Positions 16,590 through 25,589 of a stretch of DNA of 64,000 nucleotides are shown here, piece after piece. A model generated the notes under the pieces. The model saw only the letters and a list, made by a program, of their open reading frames with translations. It did no database searches and had not been told where the DNA came from. The stretch's first letter is position 1; the number at the start of each line of letters is the position of its first letter. A program made the position numbers and the translations under genes. This DNA is from Pseudoalteromonas luteoviolacea (GTDB lineage Bacteria > Pseudomonadota > Gammaproteobacteria > Enterobacterales > Alteromonadaceae): NCBI RefSeq assembly GCF_000814765.1, contig NZ_JWIC01000007.1:1218500-1282499 (forward strand). Reading direction: 5' to 3'.

Positions 16590-16629
16590 CCCAAGTGTGA
16601 TGAGGTCTTAGCCCAAAATGTTCGTTTAT

Positions 16630-18075
16630 TTAATCTGCAACCAATAACGTGCGATATGTGTCATAGGCAAGCTGATCAGTCATGCCACTGACATAATCTT
16701 GAAGCAGTCTGCAGCGGTAATAAAACTCATAAATAGGTTGTGTTTGTTGTTCTAAGTGCAGCTTTGCAATGGCTTTTTGGTAAACAGAAATATACTGACC
16801 GGGTATGCGCTTAAGCAGCCTGACTTCAACGGGGTAATCATGACTGTGTTCAATAATACGTTTAAAAGCAGCTTCAGAGACATCCAGTAAGCGGCGGTAT
16901 TCATTTAAAATCCCCGAGGTGATTTTATAACCTTGTAGCTCTAACTCTTCTACTTCAGGGTGACAAAAAACATGCTTTAAAGCGACTTGCTTCAATGAGC
17001 GAGTAATCGCATGTTGATGGCTGTTATCTTCTAATAATGCTTGATTAAAGCTGCCCTCAAAGATTTCTTCTATATTGTCAATAAAACGCTTTGTCGCATG
17101 TTTTACTAACGGGTGAATGAGCTCGACTCGTAAATATATGAAAAACTCAGTACTTAAATTGGCTGGGTTTTGATTCGCTCTGTTTAGGGCTTTGCTGCAC
17201 GCTTGATCTATCAGGTCTTCATGGCAGCTCAATTGCATGTCTCTTAGTTGACGACGATACTCTTGTTGTAAAAGTATAATCACTTGCTCAACACTGAGAA
17301 AATTTTTAACTACAGCGTCTTCGATATCTGCTAAGCAATAGGCGATGTCGTCAGCTGCTTCCATGATATACGCTGCTAAATGTCTATGACCTAAAGGCAT
17401 TTCTAATTTGTCGCACAGCTGTTTTACAATGGATTGTTCACTAAAATAATATCCCACCTTTTTATTTAAGTAGTTGTTTGAATTGCCACTTGGCTTAGCT
17501 GTAGTACCACAGCGCGTGTATTTCAAAATAGCAGCAATTTGAGCGTAAGTTAAATTCAAATTAGCCAAAGTGGTTACAATACGAATAGCTTGGGCGTTAC
17601 CCTCAAAGCTGCAAATATCTAGGATCAATGCTGACTGTTGATTAGTCGGGGTTTTTACGTAGTCGTACGTTGAGTGGGCGGTAAAATATCGCTCAAACCA
17701 ATCATTGATTGCGGCTTCGCCAAAGTGACCAAAGGCTGGGTTACCTATGTCATGCATTAGGCAAGCCATCTCAACCAAGCTTACTAAGGCATTAGCGACT
17801 TCTGTTGTTAAACTGCATTGTATCTCTTTATTTGTGTTTAATACTTTAACGATAGACTGAGCAATAAATCGGCCGTTTTGCTGTACTTCAAGGGAGTGAG
17901 TGAGGCGGGATCGCACAGCAGCGTTTCGTTCAAGCGGAAAGACCTGAGTTTTTTGCTGCAGACGTCTTAGTGCTGCACAATTAATGATACGTCCTCTATC
18001 GCTTTCTATGCTGATAGAGAGGTCTTGCTGCTCCTTATAAGCACGCATCGCATTTATTCTTTTATTAAAATCCAT
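16630..18075 (-). CDS. dgt: Deoxyguanosinetriphosphate triphosphohydrolase
   Basis: A 481-aa HD-domain enzyme that splits dGTP into deoxyguanosine and triphosphate. Recognised by SDRGRIINCAALRRLQQKTQ with VFPLERNAAVRSRLTHSLEV near residues 30-70, and the metal-binding pair in CLMHDIGNPAFGHFGEAAIN near residue 105. A second HD-type Asp lies in EAADDIAYCLADIEDAV. The ATG at 18075 is chosen because the sequence then aligns with the N-terminus of E. coli Dgt. In-frame starts at 18108 (ATG) and 18177 (TTG) would add residues not shared by the family. It is slightly shorter than the 505 residues of E. coli Dgt. Confidence 0.93.
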   Translation of the reverse strand: MDFNKRINAMRAYKEQQDLSISIESDRGRIINCAALRRLQQKTQVFPLERNAAVRSRLTHSLEVQQNGRFIAQSIVKVLNTNKEIQCSLTTEVANALVSLVEMACLMHDIGNPAFGHFGEAAINDWFERYFTAHSTYDYVKTPTNQQSALILDICSFEGNAQAIRIVTTLANLNLTYAQIAAILKYTRCGTTAKPSGNSNNYLNKKVGYYFSEQSIVKQLCDKLEMPLGHRHLAAYIMEAADDIAYCLADIEDAVVKNFLSVEQVIILLQQEYRRQLRDMQLSCHEDLIDQACSKALNRANQNPANLSTEFFIYLRVELIHPLVKHATKRFIDNIEEIFEGSFNQALLEDNSHQHAITRSLKQVALKHVFCHPEVEELELQGYKITSGILNEYRRLLDVSEAAFKRIIEHSHDYPVEVRLLKRIPGQYISVYQKAIAKLHLEQQTQPIYEFYYRCRLLQDYVSGMTDQLAYDTYRTLLVAD

Positions 18076-18273
18076 TTTGTTACTCGCTACCCACTGAGAG
18101 AACTTCATTGTAAACAGATTGTTTAACGATGCAAACTTATGACCTTTTGTAGATAAGAAAGCGTAGTTAGATGCCAAATAGATTAACCTTGACTAATATT
18201 AATTGTGACGACTTGCAAGTGTTTACCCATGCTGGCAGTCTTGGCCTTAGCATCATCATGATTAGATTTTTGT

Positions 18274-21072
18274 ATGAAATTCTTAGTATTAGCTGTTCTT
18301 ATCACTTTTTTATTTGGCTGTAAGGTCAGCCAAAACACCGTCGAACCTCACTTGCTTTTTCATAAACCAAATGATGTGTCCAACGACGCTTTAGTAGCGC
18401 AAAGCTACTTCTTGCTGTCGCAAGAGGCATATCGGTTACAGGACTTTGATTATGAGTTTGAAATACTCAATGAGTTAGCTGAGTATGAATATGGACCAGC
18501 CCAATTACAGATCGCAAAAAACCTCTTAAAAGGTCATGGTCAAGACTATGTACAAGGCAGTGCACTAGAGTGGGCGACTAAAGCGACTGAGCGAGACTAT
18601 ACACCAGCAATTTTATTTTTAGCAAAATGGTATCGCTTCGGTGGCAATGGTGTGAAAGCTGATCTAAAAAAATCAATGACTCTGTATGCGCGTGCAATTG
18701 AGTTGGGTGAGCCATCGGCTGCGACTGAGCTTGGTTACATTTTTATCAGACACTGGAGAGAAGAGAAGGGGTACGAAACTGCACAGCAACTTTTTGCCAA
18801 TGCCGCTTACCAAGGAGATATAAAAGCACTGTGCGGCTTAGGCGTTGTTTACCGGGAGTCAAAAAAGTTAGGTGATTTAGAGAAAGCTAAGGATTACTTT
18901 CAAGTGAGTTATGCCCGTGGTTACCAAGAGTGTGCTTTTGAACTTGGGTATTTATATCACAGGCATTTACCTGATACCGCTCAAGCACTAAATTGGTACA
19001 CAATTGCCGCCGAGCATGGCTCTAGTGATGCGTTAAATAATTTAGGGATGATGTACAACAATGGAGATGGTGTTGCCGTTAATTATGCATTAGCAAAGAC
19101 GTATTTTGAGCAAGCGATTGAGTATGGCAGTACATTAAGCTATGGGAACTTAGGTCGTCTGTATGAAGTAGGCAATGGCGTCGTGCAAAACTATGATCAA
19201 GCCATTTTGCTATACAAGCAAGGCGCACAAAATCAAGATGCACAATCGATACATAATCTGGGATCTATGTATAATTCGGGTACTGGGATAGAAAAAGACC
19301 GCGATAAAGCACTGACTCTATTTGAGCAAGCTGCGAATTTGGGAAACCAATTTTCCGCATTTAATTTAGCTAATGCATATCTGTATGGTGATGGGAAAGC
19401 GCAAAATAACCAACTAGCGCTTGAGTATTACTTGCAGTCGGCCAAGGCGGGGCATGCGCCTAGTTATTGTCATGCTGCCGATGTAGCATTGGCTGAGAGT
19501 TGGGCGCTGGCAAAGTCTTATTATTTCGAAGGGGCAAAATTAGGACAGCAGAATTGCTTAATTAATTTAGTCAGAGGGATGCGTGTAAATCGAGAACAGG
19601 ATCTGCCAATTGTTGAGTTGTTAAAGTCGTTTGCAAGTCGTAATGATGTCTCTGCCATAGAGGAGCTTGGTAGAACTTACCAAAACGGAGACTTTGGCGA
19701 GCTGGTGAATTTCGATGTTTCAAAATCATATTACTTACAAGCAGGTGTGTTGGGAGCTGGTAGTGCATTTGCGCATTTGGGCTTTTTATACGAACAAGGT
19801 GAGTTGGTTGAGCAAGATCTAGAAAAAGCCACTTCTTTATACATTCAAGCCGCTGAGGCCGGCTCGGCGCTGGGCAAGAATAATCTGGCCACATTCTATC
19901 TCAACGGCGTGAGCGTAAAAAAGGATAAGGCGAGAGCGGTGGCGTTATATCAGCAAGCGGTCGAACAAAATCATATCATTGCAATGATCAATCTTGGTGA
20001 TGTGTATTTGGCCGAACGTACGAGTGAATCGTTACACAAGGCATGCACATTGTTTTCACGGGCACATGAGCAAGGCGCTGTGCATGCGGTTATACGCTAC
20101 AGTAATTGCGTGATAGAACAATCGGGCGATGCGCTTCTTGCATTTAAATTGCTTGGCCAAGGCGCAGTTGACGGGTGTCAACTTTGTATCGTAAAACAAG
20201 CCGAACTGATCCAAACCAATAAAATCCCAGGCAATGCGATTGAAGATGCGTTGCTATTGCTCACAGATGCGGTCAAGTCAGGCAATTCCGCAGCTGCATA
20301 CAAAATTGCCAATTGGTATGAGTCTGGTGTGTTACACCCTAAAAATATGCAGTTGGCACTGGATTGGTACCGCACTGCGGTCACGCTAGGCAAAGTTGAT
20401 GCTTTAAACAAAGTGGCTGAATTTTACTGGTCTGGAAAAGGCGTTGAAAAAAATGAAGGCAAAGCGTTAGAGGCCATCTCTCAGTTGGCTAAAGCTAAAG
20501 ACTTTAATGTTGCATCTTTTATTGGTGAACACTTTTATCATGGTATAAATGTTGACAATGACTTTATTAAGGCTCGACAGTATTTTATTGAGGCGGCCGA
20601 ACAAAATGATGGCATCGCACTTAACTCATTGGGCGTGATATACCGTGATGGTTTGCATGTGGCTGTGAATACTAAACTGGCACTTAGCTTTTTCGAACGC
20701 TCTGCAAATTTGGGGTTACCTGACGCAATGCATAATCTAGGGGCTTTAAAATTAGCATTGGACAAAGATAAAGATGGCTTAACGTGGTTACTGCGGGCAG
20801 CTGATAGACAGTTTGTACAAAGTTACATCTTACTTGGTGATTATTATACAAGACTAGAGACGAGTGAAGAGTCAGTCCGTCAAGCGCTTAAGTGGTTGCA
20901 GTTAGCTGCGAGGGAAGAGGAGCCTGAAGGCATGTATAAGTTAGCCTTACTACTGAAGAAGCAAAATAGCGATGTATACACATCAGAAGCAAAAAAGTTA
21001 CTCAGAGCTGCGGCTTCAGGCGGTCATGAAAAAGCGGAATCTATCATTAAACAGTTTGATATAGAGCCTTAA
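18274..21072 (+). CDS. Large Sel1-repeat lipoprotein
   Basis: A 932-aa protein. A lipoprotein signal ends in LITFLFGCKVS with the lipobox cysteine at residue 16. The remainder is an almost continuous array of Sel1/TPR-like repeats of about 36 residues (for example NLGMMYNNGDGVAVNYALAK and NLGSMYNSGTGIEKDRDKAL). Such arrays are protein-interaction scaffolds; outer-membrane or periplasmic anchoring is inferred from the lipobox. It is monocistronic and divergent from dgt. The specific partner is unknown. Confidence 0.88.
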   Translation: MKFLVLAVLITFLFGCKVSQNTVEPHLLFHKPNDVSNDALVAQSYFLLSQEAYRLQDFDYEFEILNELAEYEYGPAQLQIAKNLLKGHGQDYVQGSALEWATKATERDYTPAILFLAKWYRFGGNGVKADLKKSMTLYARAIELGEPSAATELGYIFIRHWREEKGYETAQQLFANAAYQGDIKALCGLGVVYRESKKLGDLEKAKDYFQVSYARGYQECAFELGYLYHRHLPDTAQALNWYTIAAEHGSSDALNNLGMMYNNGDGVAVNYALAKTYFEQAIEYGSTLSYGNLGRLYEVGNGVVQNYDQAILLYKQGAQNQDAQSIHNLGSMYNSGTGIEKDRDKALTLFEQAANLGNQFSAFNLANAYLYGDGKAQNNQLALEYYLQSAKAGHAPSYCHAADVALAESWALAKSYYFEGAKLGQQNCLINLVRGMRVNREQDLPIVELLKSFASRNDVSAIEELGRTYQNGDFGELVNFDVSKSYYLQAGVLGAGSAFAHLGFLYEQGELVEQDLEKATSLYIQAAEAGSALGKNNLATFYLNGVSVKKDKARAVALYQQAVEQNHIIAMINLGDVYLAERTSESLHKACTLFSRAHEQGAVHAVIRYSNCVIEQSGDALLAFKLLGQGAVDGCQLCIVKQAELIQTNKIPGNAIEDALLLLTDAVKSGNSAAAYKIANWYESGVLHPKNMQLALDWYRTAVTLGKVDALNKVAEFYWSGKGVEKNEGKALEAISQLAKAKDFNVASFIGEHFYHGINVDNDFIKARQYFIEAAEQNDGIALNSLGVIYRDGLHVAVNTKLALSFFERSANLGLPDAMHNLGALKLALDKDKDGLTWLLRAADRQFVQSYILLGDYYTRLETSEESVRQALKWLQLAAREEEPEGMYKLALLLKKQNSDVYTSEAKKLLRAAASGGHEKAESIIKQFDIEP

Positions 21073-21421
21073 TGAGGTTATATCATTTTGTTTGTGTACT
21101 GGCGAAAAAGAAAATGTATATCTTACTGTTATTTTTTGCAGGTTCCTTCGTTTAATCATAAAGTAGGTAAAAAAGAATAATCTCACAAAGTAATAATATT
21201 AAATATAACAACTATCTTTGTTAATGGCTCTCAGCTTTATACAAGGCCAGTACTCGATATGGGAGTTCTTGCTTAAGTAAAGATAGTCCTTTTTATTGCA
21301 CTTTTATATGAGTTTATATTCTATACTTGATAAGTCGTGGAAACAGTACGTTATTTTTATGTATAAATAATGCGGTTACTCATGTATGATATTAATATAA
21401 ACATAAAGTTAAGTGGCTTTT
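21073..21421. other. Intergenic stretch, no gene seen
   Basis: About 350 A/T-rich bases without a convincing reading frame on either strand. No strong promoter, hairpin or RNA gene was recognised. Confidence 0.5.
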
Positions 21422-21438
21422 AAGGATTACGAAGCATT
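21422..21438 (+). promoter_or_regulatory. Ribosome site pointing to an AUU start
   Basis: AAGGA (21422-21426) stands 9 bases before ATT (21436-21438). The reading frame that follows has YecA-like protein sequence at once, and it contains no ATG, GTG or TTG until codon 30. This ribosome site therefore marks ATT as the probable start. Confidence 0.5.
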
Positions 21439-22638
21439 AAGAAAGTTATAGATGAGCTGTCTTTTTTATCGGAAGAACAGCCTGATCCATTTTTCATTGA
21501 AGGGTATATAACAGGGTTAGGTTTGACGCCACAAACAGTTTTGCCAAGTGTTTGGATCCCGCACCTCTTTGCAGAAAAAGTACCGGAAGACGAATTAGAA
21601 TTAAAAGCTATAATGGCATTTTATAATCTTTGTATGGATAAAATCATACAAGGAGACTTTTCGTTACCAGAAGAATGTATCCTCACTCAGCCTCACCTTA
21701 AGAATGCTTTGCTAAGTGGCATGCCTTTACCAAATTATTGCTCTGGTATGCTTTGCTCACTTTCTTTTATCAAACAGGCAGATTTAACTGTCGAACAAGA
21801 TACTCAATTAAAGACACTGCAAACTGTGTTAGAGGGGTTTCAAGGGTATCTAAATGCGTTTAGAGCCTTTCCCTCAAATGAGCAAGACTTTACAACTGAT
21901 CTTATCTCTGCGTATCAAAGTCTTGAACCATGTATAAGCAAAACAGCCTATGAGTTACGGTTTTCTGAGCAATGTATATCGCAAGCCGATGAAGTTAACT
22001 CACTGTCTGGATTTGATCGTAAACAAATCGAAAGTCACCTTAATGACATATTGAGCAAAAACAACGCATCCACACTGAAGTTTATTGATGAACTTATTAG
22101 TGTGCTCGAACGGGAGCTCATTACAACGCATTTTATTGAACAATATGGGAATGAACTAGAAAATCTCAGTGAGATACAGCCCTATTTCATATTGAAGGCG
22201 CGTAAAGCACAAATACATTTTAATTTAGAGCATTATGATTTAGCCCAGAAGGAACTAGAAGAGCTGCTTAATCTTGCGCCTAATGACTATTATGAAAATC
22301 GCTATCAACTTTATAACTGCTACATTAAACAAGGTAAATGGCATTGTTTGACAGCACTTTTAAACAAGTATAAATCTAATGTATATAGTGAAAACAAGTT
22401 AATGGATAGTGCAACGATTCTTCTCAATGAGTATGCTCAGCACGGTAGCAATCCAAAAACGAATGCTTTAAAAGAAAAAGTGAAAGGCTTATTTCCTGAT
22501 ATCGTGTCTATGAGTGGCTCTAGCGCTGAACTGGGTGCTGATGAAAAGTCTGATTGTGTAAATGAGTATATTAATAAAGGTGGACTAACAGCCTGGTGTT
22601 CAGTAGAAGGTAGTTTATTTTGGCTTAAGTCTAGATAA
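21436..22638 (+). CDS. YecA/UPF0149-like N-terminal domain protein with helical C-terminus
   Basis: The protein (400 aa if begun at ATT) opens KKVIDELSFLSEEQPDPFF then IEGYITGLGLTPQTVLPSVW. This is the UPF0149/YecA pattern of a 'DGFLTGL..GP..v.PS.WLP' core. Residues about 220-320 are helical and TPR-like (EHYDLAQKELEELLNLAPND). No zinc-binding SEC-C tail is present. A TTG at 21523 would remove the first 29 residues and cut through the conserved domain, so the upstream non-standard ATT with its ribosome site is preferred. The function is unknown. A hairpin terminator follows. Confidence 0.65.
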   Translation: MKKVIDELSFLSEEQPDPFFIEGYITGLGLTPQTVLPSVWIPHLFAEKVPEDELELKAIMAFYNLCMDKIIQGDFSLPEECILTQPHLKNALLSGMPLPNYCSGMLCSLSFIKQADLTVEQDTQLKTLQTVLEGFQGYLNAFRAFPSNEQDFTTDLISAYQSLEPCISKTAYELRFSEQCISQADEVNSLSGFDRKQIESHLNDILSKNNASTLKFIDELISVLERELITTHFIEQYGNELENLSEIQPYFILKARKAQIHFNLEHYDLAQKELEELLNLAPNDYYENRYQLYNCYIKQGKWHCLTALLNKYKSNVYSENKLMDSATILLNEYAQHGSNPKTNALKEKVKGLFPDIVSMSGSSAELGADEKSDCVNEYINKGGLTAWCSVEGSLFWLKSR

Positions 22639-22650
22639 TGAGTGTTCAAG

Positions 22651-22695
22651 TTAGCCGGTTTTTCCAACATAATGAAAAACCGACTAAGCACATTT
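22651..22695 (+). terminator. Terminator hairpin after the YecA-like gene
   Basis: TTAG-CCGGTTTTTC pairs with GAAAAACCG-ACTAA around a CAACATAAT loop; ATTTTTTAG follows within ten bases. It could also serve the convergent EAL gene. Confidence 0.65.
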
Positions 22696-22709
22696 TTTAG
22701 AAAAACGAA

Positions 22710-24128
22710 TTAAGCTGCATCTTGTTCTTGTGATAAAAATTCATTCATTGTCAGCGGTACAGATGCGAAGTAACCTTGAATGTAGATGTTCGGGTAGCGT
22801 TTCATGTACTCATATTGAAACCTATTCTCAACGCCTTCAACTATCACCGTTTTTTTACTCTGCTGTGCAGTTTTGATCACTAAGTCTAATCTCGGCGCTT
22901 GTGCTGCCTTGTCTTGAACATGTGTAATGAACGTTTTGTCAATTTTGACAGCATTGAAATAACGGCTATTTAGAAGTTCATTGCCATTCTCACCCTTACC
23001 AAAATCGTCAATAGCAAAACTAAAGCCTAAGTTAGACATTTTTCTTAACGTGTTAATTGCATTATCACTTAGCGTTAGATCGCTGCCTTCGGTGAGTTCA
23101 AAAGTGATGAATGCAGCGATAGATGGCGTGTCCCTAATCACTTTTTTCAAATAAGCAAGTAGGCTTTCATCCTCCAGTAACTTAGCGGATATATTCATGT
23201 GAATGGGTTTAAGCTTTTCGTGTGCATCCAGTTTGATCTTCAACATGGAGTAAATTTGGTTGATCACAATTTTGGTGAGCTCGCTATGTAGCTCCGGTTT
23301 ATCCTCAATCATTGGCATAAAGGCTTTGGGGCCGAGGTTTTTAGTATTTCTCCAACGTATCAGGGCCTCATAGCGCTTTGGGTTGTCAATGTCAGATGAT
23401 TTGAATATCGGTTGGAAAACAAGATAAAAGTCATCAGGGTTGAATGAGATACTATTCATGAGTTTCAGCAATACATGCTTTCGATACATCTCTGCCTGAT
23501 AGAGCTTTTCATTATGAAAGAATGTCCCTGTTTGAGATTCCAAAGCATACTTCATTGAAAAAGTTAGTCTTCTTTGCACTTTGTCTATGCCATATAAAGA
23601 CGATTGTCCGGTAAGGCTCATAGATGATATTGCGTAATCAATGGGTACTTGCGTGTTATTTACCCACACTTGCTTTGGCAATTTCTCGAGGATTTCTTTT
23701 TGCTTCGCTTCAGCTTCTTGTTGGTCTGATCCTGTGTCATGCGTAACAAATGCCATCACCATATAATCAGAATCATGCAGTGCAAGTGCAAACGGCTGAC
23801 AGGCTTTACCGACTTCTTTAAACAATTGAGATAAGGTGTCTTGGTTACTTTCAATGGAGTCAAAAACTGGCGTTTTTCCAAGTTTAATGAGAGAAACATG
23901 GAATTGAGAAAATTTCCTGTCTACTTTCATTAGTTTTTGCATGAAAAACAGGTAATTAGGTATGTCGCTAGTGCCATGATACAAAACAGACTTGCTCAGC
24001 GCTTCTTTTGCTTTTTTCAGCTCATTTAAGATTTTCAAATCCTTTTTACGCAGTTGGTTTGTTTTTATCAGTGCGATTAAACTAATTGCAGCAATAACGA
24101 TTGCGATGCTTAAATATAAATTGTCCAT
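22710..24128 (-). CDS. EAL-domain c-di-GMP phosphodiesterase
   Basis: A 472-aa protein. One N-terminal membrane helix (LYLSIAIVIAAISLIALI) is followed by a region of about residues 60-210 that resembles a GGDEF fold but has no GGDEF motif. A full EAL domain spans about 215-465. Its catalytic set is intact: EAL in YEALIRW, the Asn in HMNISAK, FELTEGS, IDDFGKGENG, KIDKTFI, EGVENRF and QGYFAS. It should hydrolyse c-di-GMP at the membrane. The ATG at 24128 starts the membrane helix; an upstream in-frame extension is not needed. It lies downstream of, and parallel to, the BLUF gene, 163 bp away, so light control through that protein is plausible. Confidence 0.9.
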   Translation of the reverse strand: MDNLYLSIAIVIAAISLIALIKTNQLRKKDLKILNELKKAKEALSKSVLYHGTSDIPNYLFFMQKLMKVDRKFSQFHVSLIKLGKTPVFDSIESNQDTLSQLFKEVGKACQPFALALHDSDYMVMAFVTHDTGSDQQEAEAKQKEILEKLPKQVWVNNTQVPIDYAISSMSLTGQSSLYGIDKVQRRLTFSMKYALESQTGTFFHNEKLYQAEMYRKHVLLKLMNSISFNPDDFYLVFQPIFKSSDIDNPKRYEALIRWRNTKNLGPKAFMPMIEDKPELHSELTKIVINQIYSMLKIKLDAHEKLKPIHMNISAKLLEDESLLAYLKKVIRDTPSIAAFITFELTEGSDLTLSDNAINTLRKMSNLGFSFAIDDFGKGENGNELLNSRYFNAVKIDKTFITHVQDKAAQAPRLDLVIKTAQQSKKTVIVEGVENRFQYEYMKRYPNIYIQGYFASVPLTMNEFLSQEQDAA

Positions 24129-24291
24129 AAAAGATAAATAGTTGAGAAATGTGCATTTCAGATTTAAATACACAAAAATGGACGAATTATGTGTTTTTCA
24201 GTGTTTATCGGCTTTTTATATTACAGTCCATTACACTACCACGTGACTAGATGTCTATGATTAGTGATAAGTGTGCAACATTAAAGCGGTG

Positions 24292-24723
24292 CTAAGCGCC
24301 AAAAGAGCGCTTGATATGTTCTTCAATTTCAAACTCATGATTACGAAATGACTTTAGCAGCTTATAACTTAACGGCAGGCGACGATGAGGTCTAGTCTCT
24401 TTAACCTTGCGGTAAGAGGGCTCTTTGTCTAGGTCAATTAAGCCCATAGCCCATTTTCTAAAGTTACGCTTCCCAATGGGATTACAAATTAGCGCCTCGA
24501 CTTCTTTGTGCCTTTTATCTTGCTTTATATGCTCAAACAACTGTTCTACCTTAGATTTATCTCCCTCAATGACTTGCATGAAGTGATGTCTATCGTAGAG
24601 CAGCATGCCAGATATACTGCTTATTTGATTTGCTGCAGCACATTGTCTTCTTAGTGTTTCTAACTCTGCATCGCTCAGTGGCGTTGTGACGGTGCTGATA
24701 TAAATGAGCTCAATTAATTCCAT
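24292..24723 (-). CDS. Stand-alone BLUF blue-light sensor protein
   Basis: A 143-aa protein: residues 1-95 are a BLUF flavin-binding domain. The key Tyr is in IELIYISTV, the conserved Asn-x-x-x-x-x-SG segment is in ANQISSISGMLLYD, the Gln that switches its hydrogen bond is in HHFMQVIEGDKSKV, and the Arg/Trp end is KRNFRKWAMGLI. About 45 C-terminal residues of unknown fold follow. BLUF proteins bind FAD and signal blue light, often to EAL domains. The ATG at 24723 starts the first strand; an earlier TTG frame is not needed. The gene just downstream encodes an EAL phosphodiesterase. Confidence 0.9.
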   Translation of the reverse strand: MELIELIYISTVTTPLSDAELETLRRQCAAANQISSISGMLLYDRHHFMQVIEGDKSKVEQLFEHIKQDKRHKEVEALICNPIGKRNFRKWAMGLIDLDKEPSYRKVKETRPHRRLPLSYKLLKSFRNHEFEIEEHIKRSFGA

Positions 24724-24810
24724 AGTACGATTGAGGTTATTGCGATACATACAAAGATAGTCGCAAATATATTGGTTCGCACGAAAACAAGGCTGATTTA
24801 TGGTAGGCAA

Positions 24811-24839
24811 AAAATTGAGGGAAATGTTCCCTCAATTTT
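24811..24839 (-). terminator. Terminator of the 24850-25284 gene
   Basis: A perfect 12-bp stem (AAAATTGAGGGA / TCCCTCAATTTT) with a short loop. On the minus strand it is followed by TTTTTTG. Confidence 0.85.
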
Positions 24840-24849
24840 ACTGGACGAA

Positions 24850-25284
24850 TTATAGTCCAATCTTGTGAGATACAGTTACTTCACAAGGTGCTGAGTTTTG
24901 ACCAAATGCAGACTGTACAAATAATTGATCGCCTTGCTTAAGGTTTGACAAGATTAATTTGGTTGTATCGTAGCGACGCTTTGCAACTTGATCATTCCAA
25001 GCGGTAGAGCTGTCTTTGTTTACGTCATAGTAAATACTACAGCCACCTACCGCACCGTCATTCGTTACCCAATCAAAATTGATTGTGTAGTTAGAAATGC
25101 TGTAGTTGAATTTTGCATTGTTATGTTGACCATAGCTATCTGTGATATCAATGTAGGTCCATCGTGCTTGAGGTACACCTGGGCGAGGTTTCTCGGTAAT
25201 GTTCACACCTAAACCTGAGTCTGCATATACTGCTGATGTTGCCGATAGCGCTGCTAAAATTAAGGCCACTTTTGTAATTTTCAT
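24850..25284 (-). CDS. Secreted protein, unknown function
   Basis: A 144-aa protein with a signal peptide (KVALILAALSATSAVYAD, cleavage after about residue 21) and a mature part rich in Asn, Tyr and Ser. Two cysteines (GGCSIYYD and APCEVTV) may form a disulfide. A beta-sandwich-like pattern is likely. No family was recognised. It is a single gene with its own terminator and a long A/T-rich upstream region. Confidence 0.7.
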   Translation of the reverse strand: MKITKVALILAALSATSAVYADSGLGVNITEKPRPGVPQARWTYIDITDSYGQHNNAKFNYSISNYTINFDWVTNDGAVGGCSIYYDVNKDSSTAWNDQVAKRRYDTTKLILSNLKQGDQLFVQSAFGQNSAPCEVTVSHKIGL

Positions 25285-25589
25285 TCTAAAACTTCCTTTT
25301 TAATTTTTAATTAATTTATGCCATTAAAATATTTAATTGCTGATATATTTAATGACGTCGCTAAGTTACCACTTAAAAATTAAATTTTCATTTGTGGATT
25401 TGTAACTTTATATTTAATTGTATCAATAGGTCGATTCTCTATACTGAGAAAAATAATCGCAGGGCAGTCAAATTAGATTAGATGCAATAATTTATTGAAG
25501 TTTCTAGATATATTTCTTTACTTTGATGCTGCTCTCTCCTACTTTTTTAGTAATCGAATTGATACTTCACTATATTCAAGCGAGGGCTG
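25285..25589. other. Intergenic A/T-rich promoter region
   Basis: About 305 bases between divergent genes at 25284 and 25590. Only short A/T-rich repeats (TTAATTTTTAATTAA and TATTTAAT) are seen; no gene. Confidence 0.5.

Noticed and set aside
10547..16590. REP-like hairpins as a CRISPR array
   Set aside because: Only three copies, kilobases apart, with no regular spacers or cas genes.
16630..18075. dgt as part of a phage-defence island
   Set aside because: dGTPases can act in defence, but this one matches the house-keeping Dgt family and its neighbours are ordinary genes.
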